A stretch of 64,000 bases of DNA from the NCBI RefSeq assembly GCF_033115175.1, contig NC_084828.1:96473388-96537387 (forward strand), read 5' to 3'. The stretch comes from Lepus europaeus. Its lineage: Eukaryota > Chordata > Mammalia > Lagomorpha > Leporidae. Positions 44,320-55,511 of the stretch are shown piece by piece (positions within the stretch are counted from its first letter, which is position 1; each line of letters starts with the position of its first letter). The position numbers and the translations under genes are program-made. The notes under the pieces were generated by a model. It was not told where the DNA came from, did not search any database, and saw only the letters and a list, made by a program, of their open reading frames with translations.

Positions 44320-44700
44320 AAAAGAGGGAGCGAGAAAGCCCGGCGGCCCTGGCCCTTGGTCGACCCCACGGCGTCCCCGCCCGCGCAAACCCCGAAGGCC
44401 GCGAGGAAAGCACCGGCTTTTGCACCCGGGGCCCTCGTGGCTTCCCGCCCGTCCGCACGCCCCTGGGGCGGGCCTCTCCGCCACTTCTCATAAAGTGGGT
44501 CCCTGGTTCTTCGCCGCCCGTGGCCGAGGGACCGGGAGCCGGGTGTTCCTGCGCGTTCGCGCCGTGCGCCAGGAGCAGCCCCGCAGGTTCGGAAGCCGCC
44601 GCTGCGCGCAGCCCGCGCCCGCCTGCGCCCGCCAGCCATGCTCCGACCCTCGGCGGCGGCGGCCGCGCTCCTGGTGTCTCTGGCCGGTGAGTGACTTCCC
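44320..44700 (+). promoter_or_regulatory. LAMP3: CpG island, LAMP3 promoter and 5'UTR
   Basis: Very CpG-rich block ending in the first exon. A consensus GC box (GGGGCGGG, 44465-44472) and a weak TATA-like CATAAAGT (about 44489-44496) lie about 145-170 bp before the start codon. LAMP3 is interferon-inducible and induced on dendritic cell maturation, but I found no clear ISRE in this block. Confidence 0.75.
44638..44686 (+). CDS. LAMP3: LAMP3 (DC-LAMP), exon 1, signal peptide
   Basis: LAMP3 (CD208) is a type I lysosomal membrane glycoprotein of mature dendritic cells and type II pneumocytes. The ATG at 44638 opens MLRPSAAAAALLVSLA plus the first base of Val17, a typical hydrophobic signal peptide core that continues into exon 2 (VTLQDGSQM); human has a comparable start. 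The donor is GCCG/GTGAGT. The next exon lies 7.8 kb downstream and its phase fits (G + TA). The ATG has G at -3. Exons 1-5 code for about 384 residues; the transmembrane segment and lysosomal tail would be in the exon beyond the window. Confidence 0.9.
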
Positions 44701-45245
44701 TGGGTAGCCCTGCCAGGTCGGGTTCTCTTGAATCGCGTTTGGATGTCCCTGACTTTGGCCAGGCAGGACGGGCTGCAGATCCCGCGCCTGAGGTTGTGGA
44801 TCCTTCCTCCGGAAAACGCCTCCAACTTGCCCCTTCCAGGTGTGGGGCGCCGCTCGTTCCCGCCAAGGGCTTTCGTAGCTGGACGTGTTTTAGGTGAAAC
44901 AGGTAGAGTAGAAGAGGAGGCTCAAATGGATTCTGGGCACCCATCAGGGAGAGTCTGCGAAATCACTTAGGTTTAGGAGAGGGACATAGAGCCCGGGCTT
45001 AGAAATGGGAGCTCTCTGTGATCTGGAAAAAGCATAGCTCGCTTTTCCTATTTTTCTCCCATGGAGGGGCTGTGCTTGTATCAGAGCACAGGGAACTGCG
45101 AAGATGCTTCATCGGGGTGGTCTAACTTGCCTTTTCAGACAGGTGTAAGCCAGGGCCTCAAGATGGAAACAAACTGTCGAAAGCTGCTGTCGCACGGAAG
45201 ATTCAGGATGCTATCTGGGAAGCAGAGCTTATAACAATCTGAGAG

Positions 45246-45700
45246 GTCTTCAGAAAGTTTATGGAAAATGCGTATTATGAAAGAACCGTGCATAGATTTC
45301 AAATGGGTCTTTGGCATCAAAATAGAGTTGTCCTTTTTTAAGATTGATTTTATTTATCTGAAAGGCAGAGTGACAGAGATAGAGGGAGAGACAGAGATCT
45401 TCCCATCTGCTGGTTCATTCCCCCAAACCGCCTCAACTGCTGGGACTGGGATGGGCCAAATCCAGAAGCCTGCAACTCCAAGCAGGGCTCCCACGTGGGT
45501 GGCAGGGACCCAAGTACCTGGAGCATCTTCTGTGTTCCCAGGCATATTAGCAGGGAGTTGGATCAGAAGCAGAGCAGTTGGGACTTGAACTGATGCTCTG
45601 ATATGGGATGCTGGTGTCACAGGCAGCGGCTTACCTCACCCTGCCACAATGCCAGCCCCCTTAGGCTTATCTTTTAATTCCACTGTCTATAGTACCCTTG
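45246..45700 (+). mobile_element. MITE-like element split by a C-SINE
   Basis: Left arm GTCTTCAGAAAGTTTATGG, GCGTATTATGAAAGAACC, TGCATAGATTTCAAA. Right arm CTTATCTTTTAATTCCACTG. The break is at the TCTTTTAA site. Confidence 0.62.
45337..45660 (-). mobile_element. C-SINE inserted in MITE
   Basis: Flanks resemble GAGTTGTCCTTTT / AGGCTTATCTTTT. Confidence 0.85.
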
Positions 45701-45703
45701 TGT

Positions 45704-45726
45704 ATGTGTGTGTGTGTGTGTGTGTG
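45704..45726. repeat. (TG)n microsatellite
   Basis: About ten TG units directly before the next SINE tail. Confidence 0.9.
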
Positions 45727-45727
45727 G

Positions 45728-45774
45728 TTTTAAGATTTATTTGTTTATTTGAAAGGCAGAGCTACAGAGGGGTA

Positions 45775-45813
<39 letters not shown>

Positions 45814-46060
45814 TCTTCTACCCACTGGTTCACTCCCCAAATGGGTGCAATGGTCTGATCTGAAGCCAGGAGTCAGGAGCTTCCTCCAGGTCTCCCAAGC
45901 TGGTGCAGGGCCCAAGGACTTGGGCTATCCTCCACTACTTTCCTAGGCCTTAGCAGAGAGCTGCATGGGAAGTGGAGCAGCAGGGACTCACCAGCACCCA
46001 TATGGGATGCCAGCACTGCAGACGGCAGATCTACCCACCACCACCACAGTGCCGGCCCCC
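45728..46060 (-). mobile_element. C-SINE with GA expansion
   Basis: Target duplication TACCCTTGTGT before the (TG)n and after 'gccggcccccca'. Confidence 0.87.
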
Positions 46061-46944
46061 CATACCCTTGTGTTTTATAAACCCCAATCCCTGGCTTTCA
46101 CTGGAGCATTTTTCTAACTAGGATGTTGGGTGCTGTTACTGTGTTCACTAGTTCATTCCCAGTTCCTCCCAGAACCACTGGAATTGGCTGTGTGGGACGA
46201 CTTGCTTTATCCAGGCTGCCCTGTAACAGGCTCAGATGAGGCACATGGTGGCCCGTGGTTGTGACATCAATGTTGGGTGTTGTCACAGCAGTGTGAAGGG
46301 TCGTGCCACTGCCCTACTGCAGGCTGGCTTTCCTGTGCCGTGCTTTCAGAATTAAAGGGCCATGTTCTCTGAACAGAAGAAGCCATTGCTGCATTTTACA
46401 GGGCAAGCAAGTCAAAAAACAAAGCAACAATTCCAGCTAGTAGTAACCCCACACACACAATGGCCGCCAATTGGCTGACAGGTGACTGACAGGTCCAGGA
46501 CCCCAGGGACTTCTGACAAGTGCAAGGCCAAGAGGAGGAGAAACGGCCCCTTCTCCTTCCCTGTCTGAACGGTAGTACTCAGAGGTGAGCAAAGCAGAAG
46601 CTGAGAGGTTCCTCCTCAGAAGTGACCTCTCTCTGCCCTGGGACAGATGGTGCCTGCATGGCCTTTGAGGGGTTGACGCTCATGGCAGGCAAGCCCACCC
46701 ACCGTGCCTGGCCTGTTGAGTGCTCAGCTCCCTCCCTGACCTCTCCCAGGGGTGCTGGGAAGACAGACTGAGCCAGCATCTGCCGAGAGCAGCCCTGCTG
46801 CCTTCGCTCAGCTCTGTCCATCCCACTTCTCCCCCTTCACCTGTGCCACCTGCTGACCGCACGCCGTGGGAACAGTGATGGCCGCCACTTCCTGTGTGCC
46901 AGCACTGTCCTGGGCGCTGTATCACACAACCAGCTAGTGAGGAA

Positions 46945-47200
46945 CACACTTTGCTTGTGAGGAAGTGGAGGCAGAGGAAGAGGTGTAATAATTTGTCCGC
47001 TGTCACATAGCTGGCCAGTGACAGAGTTGTGCTCTGAACTAGGGTCTGCGCCTGCAGCAGCTGTCTGCTCTCTGCTAGCCTGTCTTACTTCTAAGAATCC
47101 TGAAAATAGGTGCTATCATTGTCCCATTTTACAGATGAGGGTGCTGAGGCAAAGGCTCGTGGTTTCCCAGTTATCAAGTGGCAGCCCTGTGACTGGCATT
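46945..47200 (-). mobile_element. Two adjacent MIR fragments
   Basis: TTTGTCCGCTGTCACATAGC (about 46993) and CATTGTCCCATTTTACAGATG (about 47118) are antisense MIR core sequences. Confidence 0.6.
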
Positions 47201-48716
47201 TAAGAAGTCTGGCTTTTGGGTTCCTGGTCTGCACAGGTGTCCTACATGGTACTGGGTGCCTAGATTCAAGAAATGCTTGTTGAGTTGGATATGAACAAAG
47301 GGCACTAGAATTTTTGCAAAGGGAAGCCTAGCTTCTAGGTGAACTAGAGGAGTAATCTTTATGCTGTCACTTGTCTTCCCTGCTCTCAAATTCTTCCCCG
47401 TTGAAGTTCATATCAGTGAACTCAGCTGTGTGTCCGGGACAAGAACAAAATAACAGTGGCTTAAGCCAGACAGCTGTTTGTTATTCTCTCATATGCAAAC
47501 ACGACCACAAGAATTCATACTGCTTTCAGCGAGGGGGCTCATCGTCGGCGATCTCCCATCATACGAGTATATATAACTTCCAGCTTTGTGGTCTCCTCGT
47601 GGTTCCATATGTCTGTGGGATCTCCAGCCATCACAAACAAGGTTGAAGAAGGCAAAACAGTAAGAAGCAGGCTACCTGGGTAACTGAGCGCCCTTCAAGC
47701 AACCTTTTCAGAAGGCCCGCAGGACCCTGTCACTTGTATTGCTTTGCCCAAAACTCAGTTGCACATGCCCAAGCCCAGAGAGGAGGCTCGGGCATGGCGC
47801 TCTGTAAGTACTCAGCTTAAACTCAACGTTCTGCAAGGAAGGAGCAAGGGGAGTCTGGATTTGGCACGGCAGCCCAGAGCGCCTTCTGTTCTAGAGTTTC
47901 CTTTCCCTCTTGGCTGTGCTCTGCTGGGGCTGCTTGGGCTCTGGGCAAGGTGCTTGGGGGTGGGGATGGACTCCAGCCCCACACCTGGACATGGCCATGA
48001 ACCTCCAGTTACCACCCCCCCCATAAGAGCACTGCAGGCAAAGTGCAGTCTCCATGTCCTGCTCGGCCTGTGCCCCCTCTGCCCGCTGCTCCACACTCCC
48101 TGTGTTCTTGTCACGCTGAGCCCCAACAGCCCACCCGATGCACCAGGCTGCTGAAGCCTCCATGTTTTATCCTTCCTCTTCCTCCTGTCTGGAAGACCGT
48201 CTCTCCTCCCTTGACTGCCTGAAGACTTTCTCCTTGTGTTGCATTCCTCGCCCCCACCCCACACTCCCGTCGCACTGGGGCTGGATGATAACCCTTGTTC
48301 CAGTGAGGAGTGTGCAGGGGCTTAGAGCTCCCTGCACCAGTGCCTGGCATGAGCCTGCCTTGAAGGCCTTTACAGATCCAGTGAGCTGGGTGCGGCAGGG
48401 AGGCCGCTCGAGGGCAATCCGGGGAGTGACTGCTGGTCAGGGAAATAACCGAGGAAAGAGGTCATCCTGAGCCCTTGCACGATCGCTGATTTCCCCCGGG
48501 GACTGGGCAGTGACTCATCTCAGCCCCTCCTGCCGGTCACAGGGGAACCAAAACCTTCTCACGCCTCGTGCTGCAGGTGGCCAGCTAGAAGAGTCCGAGC
48601 AGTGCACCAAGACCCTGGGTTACTACTCGGGATTTGAGTTTCCCGAATCCTGGAGAGGGGATGCTGAGGTGGGGAAGGTTGGTAGATCAGTGAGTGAACT
48701 CCAGTGCTGTGTTATT

Positions 48717-48770
48717 TTTGTTTTAAAGATTTATTTATTTATTTGAAAGTCAGAGTTATACGGAGAAAGA

Positions 48771-48825
<55 letters not shown>

Positions 48826-49078
48826 GTCTTCTATCTGCTGGTTCACTCCCCAAATGGCTGCAATGGCCGGGGCTGAGCCGATCTGAAGCCAGGAGCTTCT
48901 TCTGAGTCTCCCACATAGGCGCAGGGACCCAAGGATTTGGGCCATCTTCTACTGCTTTCCCAGGCCATAGCAGAGAGATGGATGGGAAGTGGAGCAACCT
49001 GGACTCAAACTAGTGCCCATATGGGATGCCAGCACTGGAGGTGGCGGCTTTACCTGCTATGCCACAATACCTGCCCCC
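48717..49078 (-). mobile_element. C-SINE with (GA)n expansion
   Basis: Flanked by CCAGTGCTGTGTT; internal (GA)n at about 48770-48824. Confidence 0.92.
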
Positions 49079-50391
49079 AGTGCTGTGTTCTTTTAATACT
49101 GGGAAGGTCAAGACAGATTTTGAGCTATGCCCTAAACTTGCTTCTGCCCCCTTCCCTCTTACATAAGACCAGTGACCTTGAATGAACTTGTGGCAATTAA
49201 AGGTCCCATTTAAAAACCATGCCCCAGTTTTGGCCTACTCCATATAAACCCTGTCAGTTTTCCATCTCATCACCTGCCCATCTTCTGTAACCCACACAAG
49301 GAGAAATTCTTTAGGCAGACAAGAGGGTAGATGGTATTCCAGACAGGAGGAAGAGTACTGGCAAAACATGGAAGCTTCAGGAGCCCTGTATACCTGGAGG
49401 GGAGGAGAGAGTCAAGGAGAAGAAGGAGAAGGGGACTGTGAGTGTGATTCAGTCCCTAGTGTGATTTGGTCTGTACCACAGCAGTGAACTTGGCTCCTTG
49501 GTGCAGCTCCCTGCCAACCCAGCCTTTTGTCCACCATCCACACTCATCCCAACGGCACACCTGCATGCCAGAGCAGACACCACGACTACCATCCCCTCCA
49601 GTCGTCTGCCAAGGCTTCCTACACGCCAAACTCATACCCTGATGGGGTACCATGAGTTTCCTTGACTGGTTTGAGTGCTATTCATTCATTTGTGAGTGAC
49701 AAAGTGTTTTTTTTTTTCTTTTTCATTTGAGTTCATTCATCACTTCTGAAAGGGGAGTTCTAATTGCATCTCATAAAGGTGCCCGCTTTTTAAAGGGTGT
49801 GCTGTTGCGTTTAGTTATTTCTACTTGGTTGAGATAATCTGCTTTAATTTACAAGGAATTTAGCAAGCATGTGATAACCTCCCAAAGAGAACACCAGGCA
49901 TATGGTTCCCAGGCTGTGGAAGCTCTCTGTGGCAATCTTTACTTCTTATCGGCAGATATTTCTAGAAATCACATCTGACAGTGATTTCTCTTTCTTTGTA
50001 GTAATAGCATATACCAAGTGCAGTTCTTATTGGCTCCTGATCAAAGAACCAGGAATTCATATTTAGCTCAAATTAATTGTTAAAATAAATCTTCAACAGA
50101 AGTCACCTCCATAACAACTGTGGAGGTGAAAAATCGTCCTCCAAGCTCTACGATGTAGATGTCAAGGTCCCATCTATAGTAACCTTAAAATCTACAACTG
50201 TCAAGTTGCATTTAATTTATTCAAGTGCATAAATTAGATACAAAGAAGACTCCTAAACAGTAATCTCAAATCACTTCATGGCAATAACTCTTTTTAAAAA
50301 GTTATCCAAGGCTATTTGAACTGATGCTTTTATCTTTCCCATTTTGCAAACCAGGTATACAGAAATGAGTATGCGGGTGAGGGCCTGTTTT

Positions 50392-50740
50392 GTTTTTTTT
50401 TTTTTTTTTTGACAGGCAGAGTGGACAGTGAGAGAGAGAGACAGAGAGAAAGGTTTTCCTTTGCCGTTGGTTCGCCCTCCAATGGCCGCCGCGGTTGGCG
50501 AGCTGTGGCCAGCGCACCGTGCTGATCTGATGGCAGGAGCCAGGTGCTTCTCCTGGTCTCCCATGGGGTGCAGGGCCCAAGCACTTGGGCCATCCTCCAC
50601 TGCACTCCCTGGCCACAGCAGAGAGCTGGCCTGGAAGAGGGGCAACCGGGACAGAAACTGGTGCCCCGACCGGGACTAGAACCCGGTGTGCCGGCGCCGC
50701 AAGGCGGAGGATGAGCCTAGTGAGCCGCAGCGCCGGCTCA
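50392..50740 (-). mobile_element. Young-type C-SINE
   Basis: Flanked by GGGCCTGTTTT on both sides. Confidence 0.92.
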
Positions 50741-50951
50741 TGGGCCTGTTTTATATCAGAAGGACAAGGAAGACTTTTAGAGAGCTGGGATTTAAGCCAA
50801 AGCAGGAAGCACAGCCCACCTAATAACAGAGCAATTATGACTTAATTTCTTTCTTGGATGAGAAAGGCCAAGCCACTCAAAGAGTGGAGTAAGGAAGTGG
50901 CACACACTCGCCTATATTTAGAAAAACAACTGGTGAATGATAAAAAGCAGA

Positions 50952-51297
50952 AGGGACCAGTGTTGTGGTGCAGTGGGTTAGGTTGTCTGTAGTGCCGACA
51001 TCCCGTATGAGTGCTTGTTCAGGCCCTGGCTGCTCCACTTCTGATCCAGCTCCCTGTAATGCTCCTGGGAAAGCAGTAGACCATGGCCCAAGTGCTTGGG
51101 TCCCTACTACCCACATAGGAGAACTGGATAGAGTTCCAGGCTCCTGGCTTCAGCCTAGTCCAGCCCCAGCTGTTGTGGCCATTTGGAGAATGAACCAGCA
51201 GATGGAAGATCTCTCTCTCTCCTTCTCCCTCTCCCTTTTCCTCTCTCTCTCTGTAACTATGCCTTTAAAATAGATAAATAAATAAATAAATAATGTT
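50952..51297 (+). mobile_element. C-SINE
   Basis: Flanked by AAAAAGCAGAAGGGAC / AAGAAGCAGAAGGGAC; tail is (AAAT)n. Confidence 0.9.
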
Positions 51298-51562
51298 AAG
51301 AAGCAGAAGGGACTATATTGTAAGGAAATGAGTCTCCCATCATTGGGGGTAATTAAGCTTAGCTTGTGTAACACATAGGAAAGATTCCTAGGAACCATTC
51401 ATGCATCAGGTTAGTGTTTGTGCAAGATGATCTTTAAGACTCCTTGCAGATCTCAGGTTGTTTGATATGAAGCTATGAAACTCTATAAAACCTGTAAATT
51501 GTCATTATCCAAGGTGCCGGATCATCAGCGCAGCTGTTTACCTAGGAGCACTGTCGGGGTGG

Positions 51563-51996
51563 GTACTTCACAAAGTCTGTGGGGAAAATAGAATTAAAAG
51601 ATAAATTTAGGCCGGTGCCGCAGCTCACTAGGCTAATCCTCCGCCTTGCGGTGCCGGCACACCAGGTTCTAGTCCCGGTCGGGGCACCAGTTTCTGTCCC
51701 GGTTGCCCCTCTTCCAGGCCAGCTCTCTGCTGTGGCCAGAGAGTGCAGTGGAGGATGGCCCAAGTGCTTGGGCCCTGCACCCCATGGGAGACCAGGAGAA
51801 GCACCTGGCTCCTGCCATCGGATCAGCGCAGTGCGCCGGCCACAGCGCGCCTACCACGGTGGCCATTGGAGGGTGAACCAATGGCAAAAGAAAGACCTTT
51901 CTCTCTGTCTGTCTCTCACTGTCCACTCTGCCTGTCAAAAAAAAAAAAAAAGATAAATTTATTGTGGTGCAAAATTTTGCAAAATCCAAGCATACA
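51563..51996 (-). mobile_element. MITE-like element split by a young C-SINE
   Basis: Left arm GTACTTCACAAAGTCTGTGG and AGAATTAAAAGATAAATTTA; right arm TTGTGGTGCAAAATTTTGC. Confidence 0.65.
51610..51947 (+). mobile_element. Young-type C-SINE inserted in MITE
   Basis: Exact target duplication AAAAGATAAATTTA on both sides. Confidence 0.93.
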
Positions 51997-51997
51997 G

Positions 51998-52137
51998 GGA
52001 GTCTTCAAAAGTTCATGGAAAGTTATGAAAGAACTATGCATGGATGTCAAGTTGGTTCCTTTATTTTTTTTTTTTTGTTTTTGCATCAAAATAACCTTAT
52101 GTTTTAATTCTGTTTTTGCATGCTTTTTAAAGTACTT
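51998..52137 (+). mobile_element. MITE-like element, opposite orientation to its neighbour
   Basis: GTCTTCAAAAGTTCATGG, TATGAAAGAACTATGCATGG, a T-run, GCATCAAAATAACCTTATG, and a TTTTTAAAGTAC end. Confidence 0.6.
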
Positions 52138-52478
52138 ATTTGGTGTTGACTGGTTTCACATTTGAAGGTGGGTAGTGAAAGATGCATTGACACTTAGATA
52201 TTTAGCTGAGTGCAATCGCTTTGTGTATTAGGACCAAGCCCCATCCAGACAAAGGGGCTGAGTGCAGACAAATGTGTGCAGTATGATCACTCCCCTGTAA
52301 AAAACCTGAGTACAACCGAAACATTACAGTTGTAGCCTAGTGATGGAGTCTCTGGCGATCTTCTGTTTGTGGTTATAGCCTCGTGAATGTCCCTCAAATC
52401 TAAAACTATGCATGTTATTATTTTTTTTTTAATGACCAATAAGTTGTTGTTCTAACACTTTTGTTTCCTAATTCCCAG

Positions 52479-53224
52479 TAACTTTGCAGGATGGCAGCCA
52501 AATGAGTGCAAAGGCTTTTCCAGAAATCAGAGGCCATCTTCAGCCCACGACAGCAGCAACAACACAGGCCAGAGCACAACCTTCTCTCCAGCAGCCAACT
52601 CGCCAAGTGCCTTACAACACTTCACCGGCAAGTTCAACAGAGGGGCTCATCACCTCTCCAACGACTGCCACTGGCACCGCCCCTGAGAACTCAACAACAC
52701 ACACAGTAGAAATCCCAACTGCCCCAGCAACTACCAAAAGTACCCCGTCTACCATCCCAACTGCTATCTATACCCTCGTCACAACTCAGGCCACACCCAA
52801 CAACTCACACACAGCTGCTCCAGTCACAGAGGCTACAATTGGTCCCAGCTTAGCCACTCATTCCCAGCTACCCACCACCATCCCACAAGGCCATACAACC
52901 AGAAGCAGTCCATCCACTGTCAGCCACACACCTGGGAAAACCACCCAACCCAGTAAGCAGACCACTGTTGTGACAACTCGGACCAAAGCACCACAAAGAA
53001 ACACAACCAGTCAGAAGTCTATCCAGCCCTCCCAGGCCCCACGAACAGCTACAACGGCACACAATGACACCTGGACCACTTCCCCTGCCTATATACCTAG
53101 TGGGCCCACCCTTGCACCTCAGCCTTCGTCAGCCAAGACTGGAATTTATCAAGTTCTAAATGGAAGCAGACTCTGTATAAAAGCGGAGATGGGGTTAGAG
53201 CTTATTGTTCAAGACAAGGAGTCG
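52479..53224 (+). CDS. LAMP3: LAMP3 exon 2, Ser/Thr/Pro-rich mucin-like domain
   Basis: Two bases completing Val17, then residues 18-265. The acceptor is TTCCCAG before TAACTTTGCAG; the donor is GAGTCG/GTAAGC. The exon opens TLQDGSQMSAKAFPEIRGHL. About 200 residues are very rich in Thr, Ser, Pro and Gln, typical of the O-glycosylated membrane-distal part of LAMP3. The last part (TGIYQVLNGSRLCIKAEMG, IVQDKES) begins the conserved LAMP domain, with Cys249 as first disulphide partner and an N-glycosylation site at Asn244. The open frame runs on to 53335 but the extra 37 codons are intronic read-through, since KES-VFSP continues correctly in exon 3. Confidence 0.95.
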
Positions 53225-53371
53225 GTAAGCTGGGGTCGTCGGGCTGTAACACCATCTGCAAAAGGCTTGAGTGGAGTTTGTCTTGCTAGACGTGAGCACT
53301 CTGGTGCATCTGTGCCTTTGAATGAAAATAAATAGCTATGAGCTCATCTTTCTCCACAGTGCTCCATTAGA

Positions 53372-53662
53372 AGATCTGGGGTAGTGATTAAGATGTTGCT
53401 TGGGACACCCTCATCATATTGGAGGGTCTGGGTTTGAGCCTCAGCTCCACTTCTGATTCTAACTTCCTGTTAATGTGCAATCGGGGAGGTAGAAGTGATG
53501 GCTCAAATGGTTATGTCCATGCCTTCTATGTGGGAAATGTAGATTGAGTTCCTGGCTTTTGGTTTTGGCCTCACCCAGTTATGACTGTTGTGGAAGTCTA
53601 GGGAGTGAACCAGCGGATGGAAGACCTCTGTCTGACATTCAAGTAAATAAATAAGTGAAGAC
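53372..53662 (+). mobile_element. Older C-SINE in LAMP3 intron 2
   Basis: 'ctggggtagtgattaagatg' head; ends TTCAAGTAAATAAATAAG, tail-to-tail with the next SINE. Confidence 0.75.
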
Positions 53663-53985
53663 TTTTTTAAAAGATTTATTTATTTATTTGAAAGCCAGAG
53701 TTACACAGAGAGAGGAGAGGCAGAGAGAGAGAGAGAGGTCTTCCATCCGCTGGTTCACTCCCCAATTGGCTGCAACAGCTGGAGCTGCCCCAATCCAAAG
53801 CCAGGAGTCAGGAGCTTCCTCCAGGTCTCCCATGCAGGTGCAGGGGCCCAAAGACTTGAGCCATCTTCTACTACTTTCCCAGGCCACAGCAGAGAGCTGG
53901 ATCAGAAGTGGAACAGCTGGACCCATATGGGATGCTGGCACTTCAGGCAGCGGCTTTACCCGTTAAACCACAGCACCAGCCCCCA
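53663..53985 (-). mobile_element. C-SINE in LAMP3 intron 2
   Basis: 'agatttatttatttatttgaa' to 'accacagcaccagcccc'; AAGTGAA motifs flank it. Confidence 0.87.
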
Positions 53986-54017
53986 GTAAGTGAAAACATT
54001 TTAAACAGTGACTACGC

Positions 54018-54342
54018 GCTGGCGCTGTGGCTCACTTGGCTAATCCTCTGCCTGCGGCACCAGCACCCCGGGTTCTAGTCCCGATTGGGGCGCCAGATTC
54101 TGTCCCAGTTGCTCCTCTTCCAGTCCAGCTCTCTGCTGTGGCCCGGGAGGGCAGTGGAGGATGACCCAAGTGCTTGGGCCCTGCACCTGCATGGGAGACC
54201 AGGAGGAAGCACCTGGCTCCTGGCTTTGGATCGGCGCAGTGCGCCGGCCATTTGAGAAGTGAACCAACAGAAGGAAGACCTTTCTCTCTCTCTCACTGTC
54301 TAACTCTGCCTGTCAAAAACAAACAAACAAACAAAAAAAAAA
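54018..54342 (+). mobile_element. Young-type C-SINE in LAMP3 intron 2
   Basis: Flanked by AAACAGTGACTA; ends GCCTGTCAAAAACAAACAAA. Confidence 0.92.
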
Positions 54343-54899
54343 CAGTGACTATGTCTTAGAATATGTGTGAAAATAGAACCCAGTAGTGACTGGAGGCAGG
54401 AAGGCACACACCTAAAACTTAAACATGCACACACTCCCTTCTAGCTAGCTAACATGGGTGGTGTTGGGGGATGTTCAGTGTTGATCCCAGCCTGGCCTGA
54501 CCACTCCAGATGACTTCCAAGCCCAGCTCCTTCTCTGTGAAATGAGCGATGGTCTTTGTAGTTCTGGGCAGCTGTGACATTAATATGGAAAAATCTAGAT
54601 GAACAAAAAGATCATGGAAGAATGGGTACGATTATTGGAGTTACTAAAGGATTCATCATAAAAATAACTTTCCCTTTTTGCACATTTTTTTAATGATTTC
54701 AAATAAGTCTTCCACACCTGGATTGTTATTTGAGACAGAAGTACCTTGGAGAGCAAACCCTCCCCGGGGTAACTTTCAACTTGCTTAAGGAAAGTCACAT
54801 TCCGTGCAGTTTATCAGGAATACAGCTGCCATGAATTATCTATCAAACAACTCCTCTTGGTAAGTAGGAGAAATCTCTCCTTAAGAAAGCTTTTTTTTC

Positions 54900-55207
54900 A
54901 GGGGCCGGCGCTGTGGCGCAGCAGGTTAACACCCTGGCCTGAAGTGTCGGCATTCCATACGGGCGCCAGTTCTAGTCCCGGCTGCTCCTCTTTCAATCCA
55001 GCTCTCTGCTATGGCCTAGGAAAGCAGTGGAGGATGGCCCAAGCCCTTGGGACCCTGCACCCACGTGGGAGACCCCAAGGAAGTTTTTGGCTCCTAGCTT
55101 CAGATTGACGCAACTCCGGTTGTTGCGGCCATCTGGGGAGTGAACCAGCAGATGGAAGGCCTCTCTCTGTAACTCTGTCTTTCAAATAAATAAATATTTG
55201 GAAATAG
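54900..55207 (+). mobile_element. C-SINE in LAMP3 intron 2
   Basis: Flanked by AGAAAGCTTTT on both sides. Confidence 0.92.
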
Positions 55208-55382
55208 AAAAAGAAAAAAAGAAAGCTTTTGGAGGTAACAGTTTGGAAGTGCGAGGATGGGGACTTCGCGGTGCTCAAGGGAATACCCTCTCAGCCTTAG
55301 CTTTGGGCTCTCTGTGCCTGCAGTTCCCTCGCCAGGGTTTCCTTCTAAACCTCACTGAGCTCATCTGTCTTATTTATTCTAG

Positions 55383-55511
55383 GTTTTTTCACCTCAGAGA
55401 TACTTCAACATTGACCCCAACACAACCCAAGCTTCTGGGAACTGTGGCTGCCGAAAATCCAACCTTCTCTTGAGTTTCCACTGCGGATTTGTGAATCTGA
55501 CATTTACCAGG
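55383..55511 (+). CDS. LAMP3: LAMP3 exon 3, LAMP luminal domain
   Basis: Residues 266-308, 43 whole codons, VFSPQRYFNIDPNTTQASGN and onwards to NLTFTR. The acceptor is ATTCTAG and the donor AGG/GTAAGG. Cys286 is the conserved partner of Cys249. N-glycosylation sites are Asn278 (NTT) and Asn303 (NLT). Two further cysteines, Cys288 and Cys299, are present where the human protein, as I recall it, has Thr and Gly. The fold is the beta-prism LAMP domain shared with LAMP1, LAMP2 and CD68. Confidence 0.95.

Larger units (their letters stand above)
44687..52478 (+). other. LAMP3: LAMP3 intron 1
   Basis: A 7.8-kb GT-AG intron with C-SINEs, MITE copies and MIR fragments (listed separately). Unique-looking stretches 46065-48715 and 49080-50390 hold no recognisable gene. 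Frames of up to 150 codons there lack family resemblance. Confidence 0.85.

Noticed and set aside
44136-44944. Long minus-strand frames of 229-233 codons over the LAMP3 CpG island
   Set aside because: GC-rich sequence lacks stop codons by composition. There is no family resemblance, and it is antisense to the LAMP3 promoter and first exon.
52484-53335. A 283-codon single open frame as an independent gene
   Set aside because: It is LAMP3 exon 2 read from an in-frame TTG and extended past the donor at 53224. The joined exons give the known LAMP domain.
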